NCBI RefSeq assembly: GCF_002150685.1
Contig: NZ_MSSW01000008.1
Span: 62,001-126,000, forward strand
DNA length: 64,000 bases
From: Algoriphagus antarcticus
GTDB taxonomy: Bacteria; Bacteroidota; Bacteroidia; Cytophagales; Cyclobacteriaceae
Direction: 5' to 3'
Shown here: positions 45,116-54,709 of the stretch, one piece after another
Position numbering within the stretch: the stretch's first letter is position 1
Layout: the number at the start of each line of letters is the position of its first letter
Notes under the pieces: generated by a model
The model's database searches: none
The model's input: the letters and a program-made list of their open reading frames with translations, nothing else
Told to the model about the DNA's origin: nothing
Program-made: the position numbers and the translations under genes

Positions 45116-46234
45116 ATGAAACTCAAAACCCAATCCGATATTGAGCTTGCCAAAGCGCTGATCTCCCCTCCCGGAGATACGCTGGCTGAGACCATCGATG
45201 AGCTCAGATTTTCTCAGACCGAGCTGGCAGCTCGTATGGGAAGACCCGTAAAAACCATCAATGAACTGATCCAAGGAAAAACAGCCATTCTTCCCGATAC
45301 TGCCATCCAACTGGAAAATGTGACAGGTGTTCCCGCTGCGTTTTGGCTCGAGCGTGAAAAAAACTATCAACTGGAATTGGCAGAAATACGGGAAGCCGAG
45401 CAACTGATTCAGGACAAAGATTGGCTCAGCAATTTCCCGCTCAAGGAACTCATTGGGTTTGGTTGGATCGAGGTAGAAACCAAAGAAACGCTGGAGCGAA
45501 TGAAGGCGATTCTTCAATTTTTCCAAGTAGCCAGCAAAGAGGCCTTTTATCAGTCCAGCTGCTTCGCTATGGTGGAGAAAATCGACTACCGATTAACTAA
45601 GCAAGTCCAAAAAAACCCTTACGCTTTAGCCGCTTGGCTTCGGCAGGGAGAGATTCAGGCTAGGGAAATGAAAGTGGGAGATTTTGACAAAAAGCGATTT
45701 GGAGATTCAATTCCACGAATCAAGGAAATCATGGTAGCCCATCCGGCAGATTTCTTCATTCGTCTCTCAAGCTTAGCCGCCGAGGCCGGAGTGAAAGTCA
45801 TCCACACTCCAAAGCTCCCCAACTCCAAAGTCCATGGAGCGACTCGCTGGGTAGGAGATACGCCAGTGATCCAACTCTCCAACCAATTCCAGCGGAACGA
45901 TATCTTCTGGTTTACCTTCTTCCACGAAGCCGGGCATATCCTGAAGCATGGCAAAAAGGAAGTATTTCTCGAAGGACTGGAATATACTGAAGATGGACAG
46001 GTCAAGGAAAAAGAAGCCGATGACTTTGCTATAGCGAGTACCTACAGCGAGCGGGAGGAAGCAGAATTCATGAGCTTACGCAAAGATGGAACCTGGACTA
46101 CGGATCAAATCCGTGATTTCGCTCAACGGATCAATACTCATCCTGCAATGATAGTCGGCAGATTGGAGCGAAAAGAAATCATTTCGCGCGGTCAAGGACA
46201 TGTGCATGGGTTTTATCAGAAAATTGAGTTGTGA
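45116..46234 (+). CDS. HigA-like antitoxin fused to ImmA/IrrE metallopeptidase
   Basis: This 372-residue two-domain protein has an N-terminal XRE helix-turn-helix of HigA type ('SQTELAARMGRPVKTINELI', about residues 35-55), which should bind the toxin promoter. A helical middle follows, then a C-terminal ImmA/IrrE zinc peptidase with 'FFHEAGHILKHG' and a downstream acidic ligand region 'EKEADDFAI'. The fused peptidase could cleave the antitoxin or another regulator on a signal, as in other ImmA/IrrE systems. I chose the ATG at 45116 rather than the upstream start that overlaps higB. The downstream gene overlaps it by four bases (GTGA). Confidence 0.88.
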   Translation: MKLKTQSDIELAKALISPPGDTLAETIDELRFSQTELAARMGRPVKTINELIQGKTAILPDTAIQLENVTGVPAAFWLEREKNYQLELAEIREAEQLIQDKDWLSNFPLKELIGFGWIEVETKETLERMKAILQFFQVASKEAFYQSSCFAMVEKIDYRLTKQVQKNPYALAAWLRQGEIQAREMKVGDFDKKRFGDSIPRIKEIMVAHPADFFIRLSSLAAEAGVKVIHTPKLPNSKVHGATRWVGDTPVIQLSNQFQRNDIFWFTFFHEAGHILKHGKKEVFLEGLEYTEDGQVKEKEADDFAIASTYSEREEAEFMSLRKDGTWTTDQIRDFAQRINTHPAMIVGRLERKEIISRGQGHVHGFYQKIEL

Positions 46235-48045
46235 GTAGTATGTTGGAAATGCTTGATGATGCTAATAAATATTCCGCTGAGAAGTTTATAAAATTAGTAT
46301 CCGAATCGGATGATTTTTGCAGATTAGGATCCCAAAGTAAACAAACAACTGTATTTGGAAAAATTGATTTTACTAATGAAAATTACTCCAAAAAACACTT
46401 ACTATTGACAAATTTCAGATTTGAAGGAAAAATTGCATTTAGTGATATTGAGTTGCATTCAGGATTAATATTTAATGAATGTGAATTTAAAGCACCCGTT
46501 AGCATGATGAAGTGTACATCTCATCAAGGGGGTGAACGTGGATCGGCATTTGAAAATTTCACATTGGGTTTTCTAGGCTGTACAATCACAGCAATTTATA
46601 TTGCTAATTCATTTTTTGAAAACGGCATTTCTTTTCTAGGATTGGTAAGTGAAAAGGCTCACATAGGGCAATTGTCTTTTAATGACGTCGATTGTGGATC
46701 TTCTTTTGAAATAAAAAATTGCCTTCTTAATTCTTTCGATTTTTTGGGAGGAATAATTAGAAAGATGGGACTTCAATTTATATCAGTTGAAGTAAGTAAT
46801 CGTCTTCGAATAAGTCCCATAAAATGTTCAAATTTAATTATATCGGGCAAAGACTCTTTATTTCATAAAACCGTAAATATTTCTGGAACAGAATATGGTT
46901 CAATCATATTTGATAGTGGAATTTTTAAGGATGAAATTGTAATTCAAGACATTTCCATTTCAGGGTTTCTGAGTTTTGCAGTCGCTGATTTCGAATCTGA
47001 GGTTCGCCTTTCATTTGACAATAAAAACGTGAAGGTTTTTAATATCCGCGAAGTTCATATTCTTGATACAAAATTTAAAAATGGAATTCAGTTTGATGGC
47101 CAAAAGATTATTTCAGAAAAACTCCAAATCAACTTCTCCGAAAAATCCTCCGGTGTAATCGATTTCAGAAACACATTTTTCAAAGAAGTCCTTTTCAAAG
47201 GAATCAACTTTAACAATTCCGTTTTCCTTCGAGATTGTTCATACGATAGATTGACGTTTTCCCATTTTTTCAACAAAGCGCTTATTTCACTGAACAATAA
47301 CAACTATCCCGATGAAGGCAAAGGGAATCCTGAGCAATTACTAATTGAAAACTCTAACCTAGGAAACACTGAATTTTACGATTTCGATTTTAGCGTCTAT
47401 CCATCTGTTCGAATCATTGATTCCAGACTGGATTCCATATTTACCTATGGCGCTACATGGTTTGAAAACGGTCAACTAAACGTGGAGGAATCTGAAGTAA
47501 ATCAAAGAAAAATCTTATCTCAACGAAGAGAAATTTTTCGGCAGTTGAAATTAGCAGCTGAGAAGCAATCAGATCGAATAACTTCGCTTGACTTTAAGGC
47601 TAGAGAAGTTGAAGTTCATGCTCAACTCATTCAACAGAGACGAAATGACCCAAATACAGGATTTCAGAATTGGTTGATTAGAACAGGGGATTTAGCATCG
47701 ATCTGGCTTGGAAAAACCAATCATCACGGACAAAGCTGGCTTTTACCTTTTGGTTTACTGATTTTAGCTACAATTCTTATTTATCCGCTTTTGGTTATTT
47801 CTGCTGATTGTATTATTTCATGGAAATGGGACTGGAGCGCAGAAGGTGTGAGCTTATTTTGGGAGAAAATCACTAAGTACGATTCGATATTTTGGCAACT
47901 CTTCAACCCCACTCGAAGAGTAAGAGATATGTTTCCAGATCAAACTATTGACGCTTCAGCTCATTTCTGGGACGGCCTCCAACGCATCTTCCTTGCCTTC
48001 TTTATCTTCCAGATCGTTTCAGCTTTCAGGAAGTTTGTTAAGTAA
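46231..48045 (+). CDS. Beta-helix (pentapeptide-like) protein with C-terminal membrane domain
   Basis: This 604-residue protein belongs to no family I recognise. Residues about 40-430 show short repeated F/L-rich strands ('FRFEGKIAFSDIELHSGLIF', 'FKNGIQFDG', 'VLFKGINFNNSVFLRD') like a right-handed beta-helix or degenerate pentapeptide repeats. After a helical linker come two membrane segments ('LLPFGLLILATILIYPLLVI' and 'IFLAFFIFQIVSAF'), with a short amphipathic part between. The start GTG overlaps the HigA-ImmA stop by four bases, while an ATG nine bases on is also possible. This suggests it is co-produced with the toxin-antitoxin genes. Whether it is a pore-forming effector is speculation. 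Confidence 0.75.
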   Translation: MSSMLEMLDDANKYSAEKFIKLVSESDDFCRLGSQSKQTTVFGKIDFTNENYSKKHLLLTNFRFEGKIAFSDIELHSGLIFNECEFKAPVSMMKCTSHQGGERGSAFENFTLGFLGCTITAIYIANSFFENGISFLGLVSEKAHIGQLSFNDVDCGSSFEIKNCLLNSFDFLGGIIRKMGLQFISVEVSNRLRISPIKCSNLIISGKDSLFHKTVNISGTEYGSIIFDSGIFKDEIVIQDISISGFLSFAVADFESEVRLSFDNKNVKVFNIREVHILDTKFKNGIQFDGQKIISEKLQINFSEKSSGVIDFRNTFFKEVLFKGINFNNSVFLRDCSYDRLTFSHFFNKALISLNNNNYPDEGKGNPEQLLIENSNLGNTEFYDFDFSVYPSVRIIDSRLDSIFTYGATWFENGQLNVEESEVNQRKILSQRREIFRQLKLAAEKQSDRITSLDFKAREVEVHAQLIQQRRNDPNTGFQNWLIRTGDLASIWLGKTNHHGQSWLLPFGLLILATILIYPLLVISADCIISWKWDWSAEGVSLFWEKITKYDSIFWQLFNPTRRVRDMFPDQTIDASAHFWDGLQRIFLAFFIFQIVSAFRKFVK

Positions 48046-48058
48046 ATTTTAAAGTAAA

Positions 48059-48739
48059 TTAAGTATCGAGTTTTGCCTTTGCGTCGCGAATTCTATCTCC
48101 CAATAAGCGTAGCATACTTTCGGACAAGCGATAGATCTCTGTAGAACCGATTTTCAAATTGCCTGCTTCATCAAGGAAGAAATTAGCCTTGGCGTTTTCA
48201 GTTGCGTCTGCGATATAGATGGGATGCCTTCGCGAATCAAAACCACCTGCAAGTAAGGTATTCACCTTTTGCTTCCAAGTTTTGCAAGCTTCCATTCCTT
48301 TAAAATCTGCAAACTCCGCTTGCCCATGGAAATAAAGCCACACTTCAAAGCAAGGATTGCTCTCTACCAGCGACCAACGATCATGTGATTCTATCTCTGA
48401 TTTGATAGCAGAAATTTGAGGTCTTCGGGAATTACCCTTATCCGGGTCAGAGTCCAGCACAATCCAAACCTCATCTTGATCCTGTAAATTATACTTGGGT
48501 TCAGGATTTTCGGCAGTCACCAAAATACAATTTTTGGCAATCTCCAATAGCCCAAGTGGTGAATTGTCCTCATGAGGGTTCAGCTCATAGATTTCCAGAT
48601 TTATCCTAGAGTCCATTTCCTTAAAGTATTGGAAATATGCAAGCTCCCGTCTTGCTCCTTCACAAAAAATATAGATAATTTTAGCTTCCCGACTCGGGGG
48701 CCTTCGCTCAAACAGTCTCCGGGTTATGATCATATTCAT
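48059..48739 (-). CDS. RloB/AbiLii-like protein
   Basis: This 226-residue protein has the features of the RloB family, a Toprim-like fold: 'IFCEGARRELAYFQYF' (conserved Glu), 'VWIVLDSDPDKGN' (DxD) and 'LVESNPCFEVWLYFH'. It lies after an AAA ATPase gene that it overlaps by 32 bases. RloB is paired with such ATPases in AbiL-type abortive infection loci, where it is the likely nuclease. It may start at the third codon, also an ATG. It converges on the beta-helix gene with a 13-base gap. Confidence 0.86.
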   Translation of the reverse strand: MNMIITRRLFERRPPSREAKIIYIFCEGARRELAYFQYFKEMDSRINLEIYELNPHEDNSPLGLLEIAKNCILVTAENPEPKYNLQDQDEVWIVLDSDPDKGNSRRPQISAIKSEIESHDRWSLVESNPCFEVWLYFHGQAEFADFKGMEACKTWKQKVNTLLAGGFDSRRHPIYIADATENAKANFFLDEAGNLKIGSTEIYRLSESMLRLLGDRIRDAKAKLDT

Positions 48740-50081
48740 GCCAGTTAAGATCCTTGAGATTACCTAGAAAAGGAATGGAACCATAGCGCCCATTCAGATA
48801 CCCCTTTCGAATATCAAGCGTCTTGTGTTCCTTGAAATCACTAAGGGAATAAAGGTCAGTAGCGCCATCGATATTCTTCTCTGCAAACCAAATCTCATCC
48901 TGTCGAAAGAGCTCCTGATCCAGCAAATTGGATTCATGAGTAGTGAAAATCAGCTGTCCTTGGGTTTCGGGATCATCAGAAAATTTCTTGACCAATTCCT
49001 TGATCAAAAGCGGATGAATACTTCGCTCAATTTCGTCAATCAAGAAAACACGTCTATCTGAAATAACCTCCATAAAAGCAGGAACGAAATCTAATAATCG
49101 GATTGTCCCATCGGACTCCTCCTCCAAGTCAAATTGGATCACACGCTCATCTTTCCCCTTGTGATTTATCTTTAGACTTTTTACCCAGAATTTATCCTCT
49201 TCCTTCACTACCAAAATTTCATCCCCGCTTCTGCTTGCAAGTTCTATCATTTTTAGTTCGGACTCCTCCACTTTCTGCTTAAGCTCTACCAGTTCATTTT
49301 CATTGTCTTTTCCAAAAAACTCGTCCATATCCACCTTTTCGGTAGTCAAAGATTCGATCCCAATGTTTAATGAACACATCATATCCTGAGCATAGCTTTT
49401 GAATGCTGGATCGGTATCTATATGATGGGCTAAACCAATAGGTTTGGTTTTAGGAGATAAGATTTGGAGCGTATCACTAAACCAGCCAAAAGCAGTTTTG
49501 ACATCAGTCAAATATTTATTGTCACGCTTAGCCAAAAGCCTAAATACTGGCTCAGTTGGCTTTACAAACTCCTCGAGCAAGATACTTTTCAATACTTGGC
49601 TTTTCTCGTCCTGTTCAAATTCCTCTTTGAATATCAAGGTTGTAGCTCCCTTTACATCTGTATTACGCTCAAAAATTAATGCATCCTTACCTTGACCCAA
49701 ACCCGAATTATAGAGCTCTTCAGTGACTATTTTACCCTGATTCATCACCAAACCATAATAAAATGGCTTTCCATTTTGGATAAATTCTACTGCCAAAATT
49801 TGATTGGCTTTGGGGTCCGAATTAAACTTAAAGTCATTATCTCGAAATTTAAAAGGGACTTTCCCATTGACTAAAAGGCTTTGTAATACATACATCGCCT
49901 TAATCAGATTAGATTTCCCCGCGCCGTTTGCCCCATAGAGCGCGGACATCTTCAACAGTCGAAATCCATCAAAATCATAGCTATGATGGTCGAGTGTCTT
50001 AAGCCGGTTATTGGGTATGGCGTTGAATTCCTTCTGGGGGCCAAAAGAGAATACATTTTCTATTACAAATCTGATAAGCAT
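48708..50081 (-). CDS. AAA15/AbiLi-like ATPase
   Basis: This 457-residue ABC-type ATPase of the AAA15 or RloA class has Walker A 'YGANGAGKSNLIKAMYVL', a helical insertion, a signature-like region, and Walker B 'RVFLIDEIERSIHPLLI'. Such proteins sense infection and activate an associated nuclease, here the RloB-like partner overlapping its end. The gene is divergent from mod, with a 255-base region full of TGTGAA-type inverted repeats between them. Confidence 0.87.
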   Translation of the reverse strand: MLIRFVIENVFSFGPQKEFNAIPNNRLKTLDHHSYDFDGFRLLKMSALYGANGAGKSNLIKAMYVLQSLLVNGKVPFKFRDNDFKFNSDPKANQILAVEFIQNGKPFYYGLVMNQGKIVTEELYNSGLGQGKDALIFERNTDVKGATTLIFKEEFEQDEKSQVLKSILLEEFVKPTEPVFRLLAKRDNKYLTDVKTAFGWFSDTLQILSPKTKPIGLAHHIDTDPAFKSYAQDMMCSLNIGIESLTTEKVDMDEFFGKDNENELVELKQKVEESELKMIELASRSGDEILVVKEEDKFWVKSLKINHKGKDERVIQFDLEEESDGTIRLLDFVPAFMEVISDRRVFLIDEIERSIHPLLIKELVKKFSDDPETQGQLIFTTHESNLLDQELFRQDEIWFAEKNIDGATDLYSLSDFKEHKTLDIRKGYLNGRYGSIPFLGNLKDLNWHEYDHNPETV

Positions 50082-50090
50082 AGCCTTAAC

Positions 50091-50167
50091 GTGATTATTT
50101 CACACAAACTTATCATAATTGTGAATACAGAGTACAAAAAAGTGAATAAAATTCACAACTCTGTGAA
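50091..50167. promoter_or_regulatory. Cluster of GTGAA-type inverted repeats between AAA ATPase and mod
   Basis: GTGATTATTTCAC lies at 50091-50103, TTGTGAAT at 50119-50126, GTGAATAAAATTCAC at 50142-50156 (perfect six-base arms), with ATTCACAA at 50151-50158 and CTGTGAA at 50161-50167. Several overlapping dyads in the promoter region of two divergent defence genes suggest operator sites, but no regulator gene is nearby. Confidence 0.45.
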
Positions 50168-50336
50168 AATACTACACATTACCAATCTTTACACTATAAA
50201 TCCAATCTACCTTCAATATACTAAAACCAGACATAATGTGTCAAAAATCCCTCAAGGCTGAATCCAGTTTGCTTAAACTCTAAGTTTTTGCTTTCTTGAG
50301 TCCTGTCAGCAAAAGACACCTATTTTTCAACAACAC

Positions 50337-52013
50337 ATGTCAACCTCCAAATCCCAAAAACTCGAACTCACCTGGATCGGCAAAGGCGATGAACCTAAGC
50401 TCGAACCACGCATCTTGATCGAGAATCCCGAATACAGCTATGGAGATCCCAAGTCGGAGAATATGCTGATCCACGGGGACAACCTCCTTGCCCTAAAAGC
50501 CCTGGAGCAGGATTATGCAGGAAAGGTAAAATGCATCTATATCGATCCGCCTTATAATACAGGAAGTGCATTTTCACATTATGATGATGGGGTAGAACAT
50601 TCTTTATGGTTAAACTTAATTACAGTACGTATTAAAATTTTAAAAAATCTACTATCACAAGATGGATCAATTTGGATAAATATAGACGATAACGAAGGTC
50701 ATTATTTAAAAGTGGCTTGTGATGAGATTTTTGGGAGATCAAATTTTATTTGTGGTATAGCTTGGGAAAAAAGATATTCTCCTCCACCAGACACTAAAGA
50801 CTTTGGATACATTCATGATCAAATCCTTGTCTATAAAAAAGCGCAAGAATTTCGTAGAAATTTACTTCCTATGACTGAGGATCAAACAGATAGATATAAA
50901 AATCCTGACAACGATTCTAGGGGTCCATGGAAAGCAATGGATTACACTTGTAGGTATAATTTTAGAGAAAGGCCAAATCTCTATTATCCAATAATACACC
51001 CTTATTCCAATGAAGAAATTTGGCCAAAAAAAACAAGGGTATGGGCAATGTCAAAAGAGGTAACACAGAAAAATTTGAATGAGAAGAGAATATGGTGGGG
51101 TAAGAGTGGATTGAATAAAGTGCCTGCTCTTAAAAATTTTTTTTCTGAAATCAATCAGGGAATGATGCCAATGTCTTTGTGGAAACATACATTGGCAGGA
51201 CACAATCAAGAAGCAAAAAAAGAAATCAAAATACTTTTTGGAAATGACATTTTTGATACTCCTAAACCTGAAAGATTAATCCAAACAATTTTAACTATTG
51301 CAACTAATCCAGGCGACCTAGTCCTCGACTCCTTCCTCGGCTCCGGCACCACGGCAGCCGTAGCCCACAAAATGAGTCGCCACTATATCGGCATTGAGTT
51401 GGGCGAGCATGCCATTACTCACTGCTATCCCCGATTGAAGCAAGTGGTGGATGGAGAGCAAGGAGGAATCTCCAAGTCCGTGGACTGGAAAGGTGGTGGA
51501 GGATTTAAGTTCTATACCCTAGCTCCTAGCTTGCTGAATCTGGACAAGTTTGGAAACTGGGTCATCAATAAAGAATACAATCCCGATATGCTGGCAGCCG
51601 CCATGGCGAAGCAAGAAGGTTTCAAATATGCCCCAGACGAAGCCATCTTCTGGAAGCAGGGTAGAAGTATGGAGCGCGACTTTTTGTTTACTACCACTCA
51701 GTTTCTCACGGTTGAAGCAATAGATCGGATTCAGGAAGAGATGAAGCCAGAAGAAACGCTTCTAATCTGTTGCAAAGCTTATCAGCCAGAATGTGAAAAC
51801 CGGTATAATTCTATCACCATCAAGAAAATCCCAAGTCTATTGCTCGACAAGTGTGAGTTTGGACGGGATGACTACAGTCTGAAGATCGTGCAGGTGCCTA
51901 CTGAAGATCAGGAAGGGGAAGGAGATTCGGAGGAAGTCGGTTCTGATTTCGATTCAGAATTTCCCCCGAAATCCAAAAGCTCTAAACCAACCCAACCCGG
52001 TCTTTTTGACTGA
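50337..52013 (+). CDS. mod: Type III restriction system DNA methyltransferase (Mod)
   Basis: This 558-residue adenine or cytosine N-methyltransferase has beta-class motif order. The catalytic 'DPPYNTG' is at about residues 69-75, the target-recognition region lies between, and the SAM-binding 'FLGSGTTAA' comes at about residue 335. It should methylate one strand of an asymmetric site and form a complex with Res, which follows after 17 bases. The central part is mosaic: I counted 16 of 60 G or C at 50581-50640, against 32 of 60 at 50461-50520 and 39 of 60 at 51301-51360, so the recognition domain seems to have been exchanged. The reading frame is intact. Confidence 0.92.
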   Translation: MSTSKSQKLELTWIGKGDEPKLEPRILIENPEYSYGDPKSENMLIHGDNLLALKALEQDYAGKVKCIYIDPPYNTGSAFSHYDDGVEHSLWLNLITVRIKILKNLLSQDGSIWINIDDNEGHYLKVACDEIFGRSNFICGIAWEKRYSPPPDTKDFGYIHDQILVYKKAQEFRRNLLPMTEDQTDRYKNPDNDSRGPWKAMDYTCRYNFRERPNLYYPIIHPYSNEEIWPKKTRVWAMSKEVTQKNLNEKRIWWGKSGLNKVPALKNFFSEINQGMMPMSLWKHTLAGHNQEAKKEIKILFGNDIFDTPKPERLIQTILTIATNPGDLVLDSFLGSGTTAAVAHKMSRHYIGIELGEHAITHCYPRLKQVVDGEQGGISKSVDWKGGGGFKFYTLAPSLLNLDKFGNWVINKEYNPDMLAAAMAKQEGFKYAPDEAIFWKQGRSMERDFLFTTTQFLTVEAIDRIQEEMKPEETLLICCKAYQPECENRYNSITIKKIPSLLLDKCEFGRDDYSLKIVQVPTEDQEGEGDSEEVGSDFDSEFPPKSKSSKPTQPGLFD

Positions 52014-52030
52014 TTTTTTAACCCAAAACC

Positions 52031-54694
52031 ATGAACAAACAAGCCAATCAGATCAAGCAGCGACTTTCACTTCGCCAGCCACTTCAAGAGTCACTGGATA
52101 TTGTAGCGCAGCTAGCAGATGCACTTTCCTTGGATAAGCATGCGGATTTGGAAGAATCTCTTGCCATTGTGCAAAAACACTTTCCGAAAGTAGCGGACTT
52201 TGAGCGGGATTTTCCATCCATCTGTTTTTCCATCGCCACTGGCGTAGGCAAGACACGCTTGATGGGCGCCTGCATCACCTATTTGTATCTGGAGAAAGGA
52301 ATCCGCAATTTCTTCATCCTCGCTCCCAACCTCACCATCTATGAGAAACTGATGGAAGACTTTGGCAATCCAGCATACTCAAAATACGTGTTTAGCGGGA
52401 TCGGGGAATTTGTCCATAATAAACCTGTAATCATCACGGGAGAAAACTATGCGCAGATGGGTGGACTTTTCCGCGACTCAGAAGTGCGGATCAATATCTT
52501 CAATGTCGCCAAGTTCAACTCTGACAATAAAGGAACAAAGAAGGATGGCGTGTCGCTGGCGCCACGAATCAAGCGACTGTCAGAATATCTGGGCCAGTCC
52601 TATTGGCAGTATTTGACTGAGTTGAAGGACTTGGTGATCTTAATGGACGAAGCGCATCGCTACCATGCTGATCAGAGCAAAAAAGCCATCAATGAATTGA
52701 AGCCTGTTTTGGGAATTGAGTTGACGGCTACACCGGTAGATGAAAAGGGAAAAGTCTTTAAAAATATCGTGTATGAATATTCCTTGGCAAAAGCTTTGGA
52801 AGATGGGAAATATGTGAAAAACCCCGCAATCGCGACTCGCAAGAACTTTCGTGCCCAAGGATTGAGCGCAGATGAAATCGAGAAAATCAAGTTGGAAGAT
52901 GCCATCTCCATTCATCAAGACACCAAAGCTGAATTAGTCTTGTATGCCCGAAACACCGGAGCGAAGTTGGTCAAGCCTTTTGTCTTAGTCGTTTGCAAGG
53001 ATATTACTCATGCTTCGGAGGTCTTTGCTTATATGAGTTCACGCGACTTCTATGGTGGGCAATACCAAGGAAAAGTATTGCAAATCGATAGCAGTACGAA
53101 GAAAGACGAAGAGATTGACCGGCAGTTTGTGGCGTTGGAAAAATACGAGAACGAAATCGAGATCGTCATCCACGTGAATATGCTGAAAGAAGGCTGGGAT
53201 GTTTCGAATCTTTATACGATAGTTCCGCTACGCGCTGCAAATGCCAGTATCCTGATTGAGCAGACCATAGGCCGTGGACTTCGCTTACCTTTCAATGGCG
53301 AGCGAACCGGCGTAGATAAGATCGATAAGCTGACGGTGATTGCCCATGATAATTTTGAATCAGTTATTGCCGAAGCACAGAACCCAGAGTCGGTGTTGAA
53401 TAAGATGACTTTCATCGAGCTAGATGAAGCTGAGTTGCAGCCCAAAACCGAACTGGTTTACAGTCCTTCCCTTACCGAAGTTGGGTTTACCCGAGAGGAA
53501 AAAATCATTGCCAAGATCGAAGATCAGGCGAAGCGCCGAACAGCCCAAGTGGGTCTGGATAGCAAGCGGGCGATTATCAATGCGATTCCGATTGTAGGCA
53601 AAATAGAAGGCGTTCGAAGTTTGGCTGATTTGTCAAAGCCCGAAGTGAAGCAAATGGTTATGTACAAAGTTCGGGAAGAACTATTTTCAGGTCAGACAGA
53701 TATTTTTGCGGAGGAAGACTACAAAGCGGCTTATGCCGCTTATGATGAATTGGTGACCAATTACACGTTAAATGTAATTGAGATTCCACGGATTGACTTG
53801 GTCTTAGATGAAGCAAGAGCTTGGTTTGAAGACTTCGATCTATTCACCGAATTGGGCTTTAATTTCAAGCCACTTTCGGAGGAGATCATGATCGTGGAGC
53901 TGACCGGAGAGCGGCGGACCGATTCGATCGGGGTGATTCATGGGGCATTTCGAAAAGATTCTCCTGCCAATCAAGTAGTCGCCGAATTAATAAATTATCC
54001 AGAGATCGACTACGATGAATACAGCGAATTACTTTTCAAGCTTACGCATCAGGCTTTAGCTTTTATTCAAGGCAACTATCCTGACACGGAGCAATTCAGA
54101 TTGGTGATCAAGCAGTACCGCAAGCACATTGCATCGGAGATTTACAAGCAGATGCGAACCCACTTTCGGATCAGTACTCGAGACTATGGGAAGCCGAAAG
54201 TGTTGGCATTTGTGAAGATTGAGGATTGGAATTTCACGGTTTTACCAAATGGACGCAGACATTACAAAGATGTGATCAAGCCGACGAGTTTGATTCCGAA
54301 ATTGGTATTTACCGGTTTTGAGAAAGCAGGACATTTGGAGTACAAATTTGACTCCGGTACCGAGAAAGACTTTGCTTACATTCTGGAAAATGACAAAGAT
54401 GTATTGAAATGGCTTCGTCCAGCTCAGAATCAGTTCCGCATTTATTGGGCGAATAATTCAAAGCAATACTATCCTGATTTTGTAGTAGAAACAGGCGATA
54501 CAATCTACATGATAGAAACCAAAGCAGCCGATCAGATGAAAAGCGCGGAAGTATTGGACAAGAAAAAAGCAGCGGAAACTTATTGCAAATATGCTTCAGA
54601 ATTCACGGAAGGGCATGGCGGAAAGGCTTGGAGGTATGTATTGATCGCCCACGATGAAGTGAATGTGACTAGGAGTTTTGGGTATTTTGTTTAA
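52031..54694 (+). CDS. res: Type III restriction enzyme subunit Res (helicase-nuclease)
   Basis: This 887-residue protein combines a superfamily 2 ATPase ('ATGVGKTRLMGA' Walker A, 'ILMDEAHRYHAD' DEAH, 'ELTATPVDE', 'IEQTIGRGLRLPF' motif VI) with a C-terminal PD-(D/E)XK nuclease ('YPDFVVETGDTIYMIETKA', residues about 810-830). Res translocates along or diffuses on DNA after Mod recognises a site, then cuts away from it. All motifs appear intact, so the restriction system should be active. A RecQ-like gene starts 15 bases later on the same strand, which is not part of a classical type III operon. Confidence 0.93.
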   Translation: MNKQANQIKQRLSLRQPLQESLDIVAQLADALSLDKHADLEESLAIVQKHFPKVADFERDFPSICFSIATGVGKTRLMGACITYLYLEKGIRNFFILAPNLTIYEKLMEDFGNPAYSKYVFSGIGEFVHNKPVIITGENYAQMGGLFRDSEVRINIFNVAKFNSDNKGTKKDGVSLAPRIKRLSEYLGQSYWQYLTELKDLVILMDEAHRYHADQSKKAINELKPVLGIELTATPVDEKGKVFKNIVYEYSLAKALEDGKYVKNPAIATRKNFRAQGLSADEIEKIKLEDAISIHQDTKAELVLYARNTGAKLVKPFVLVVCKDITHASEVFAYMSSRDFYGGQYQGKVLQIDSSTKKDEEIDRQFVALEKYENEIEIVIHVNMLKEGWDVSNLYTIVPLRAANASILIEQTIGRGLRLPFNGERTGVDKIDKLTVIAHDNFESVIAEAQNPESVLNKMTFIELDEAELQPKTELVYSPSLTEVGFTREEKIIAKIEDQAKRRTAQVGLDSKRAIINAIPIVGKIEGVRSLADLSKPEVKQMVMYKVREELFSGQTDIFAEEDYKAAYAAYDELVTNYTLNVIEIPRIDLVLDEARAWFEDFDLFTELGFNFKPLSEEIMIVELTGERRTDSIGVIHGAFRKDSPANQVVAELINYPEIDYDEYSELLFKLTHQALAFIQGNYPDTEQFRLVIKQYRKHIASEIYKQMRTHFRISTRDYGKPKVLAFVKIEDWNFTVLPNGRRHYKDVIKPTSLIPKLVFTGFEKAGHLEYKFDSGTEKDFAYILENDKDVLKWLRPAQNQFRIYWANNSKQYYPDFVVETGDTIYMIETKAADQMKSAEVLDKKKAAETYCKYASEFTEGHGGKAWRYVLIAHDEVNVTRSFGYFV

Positions 54695-54709
54695 ATAAAT
54701 CTTTTGTGT

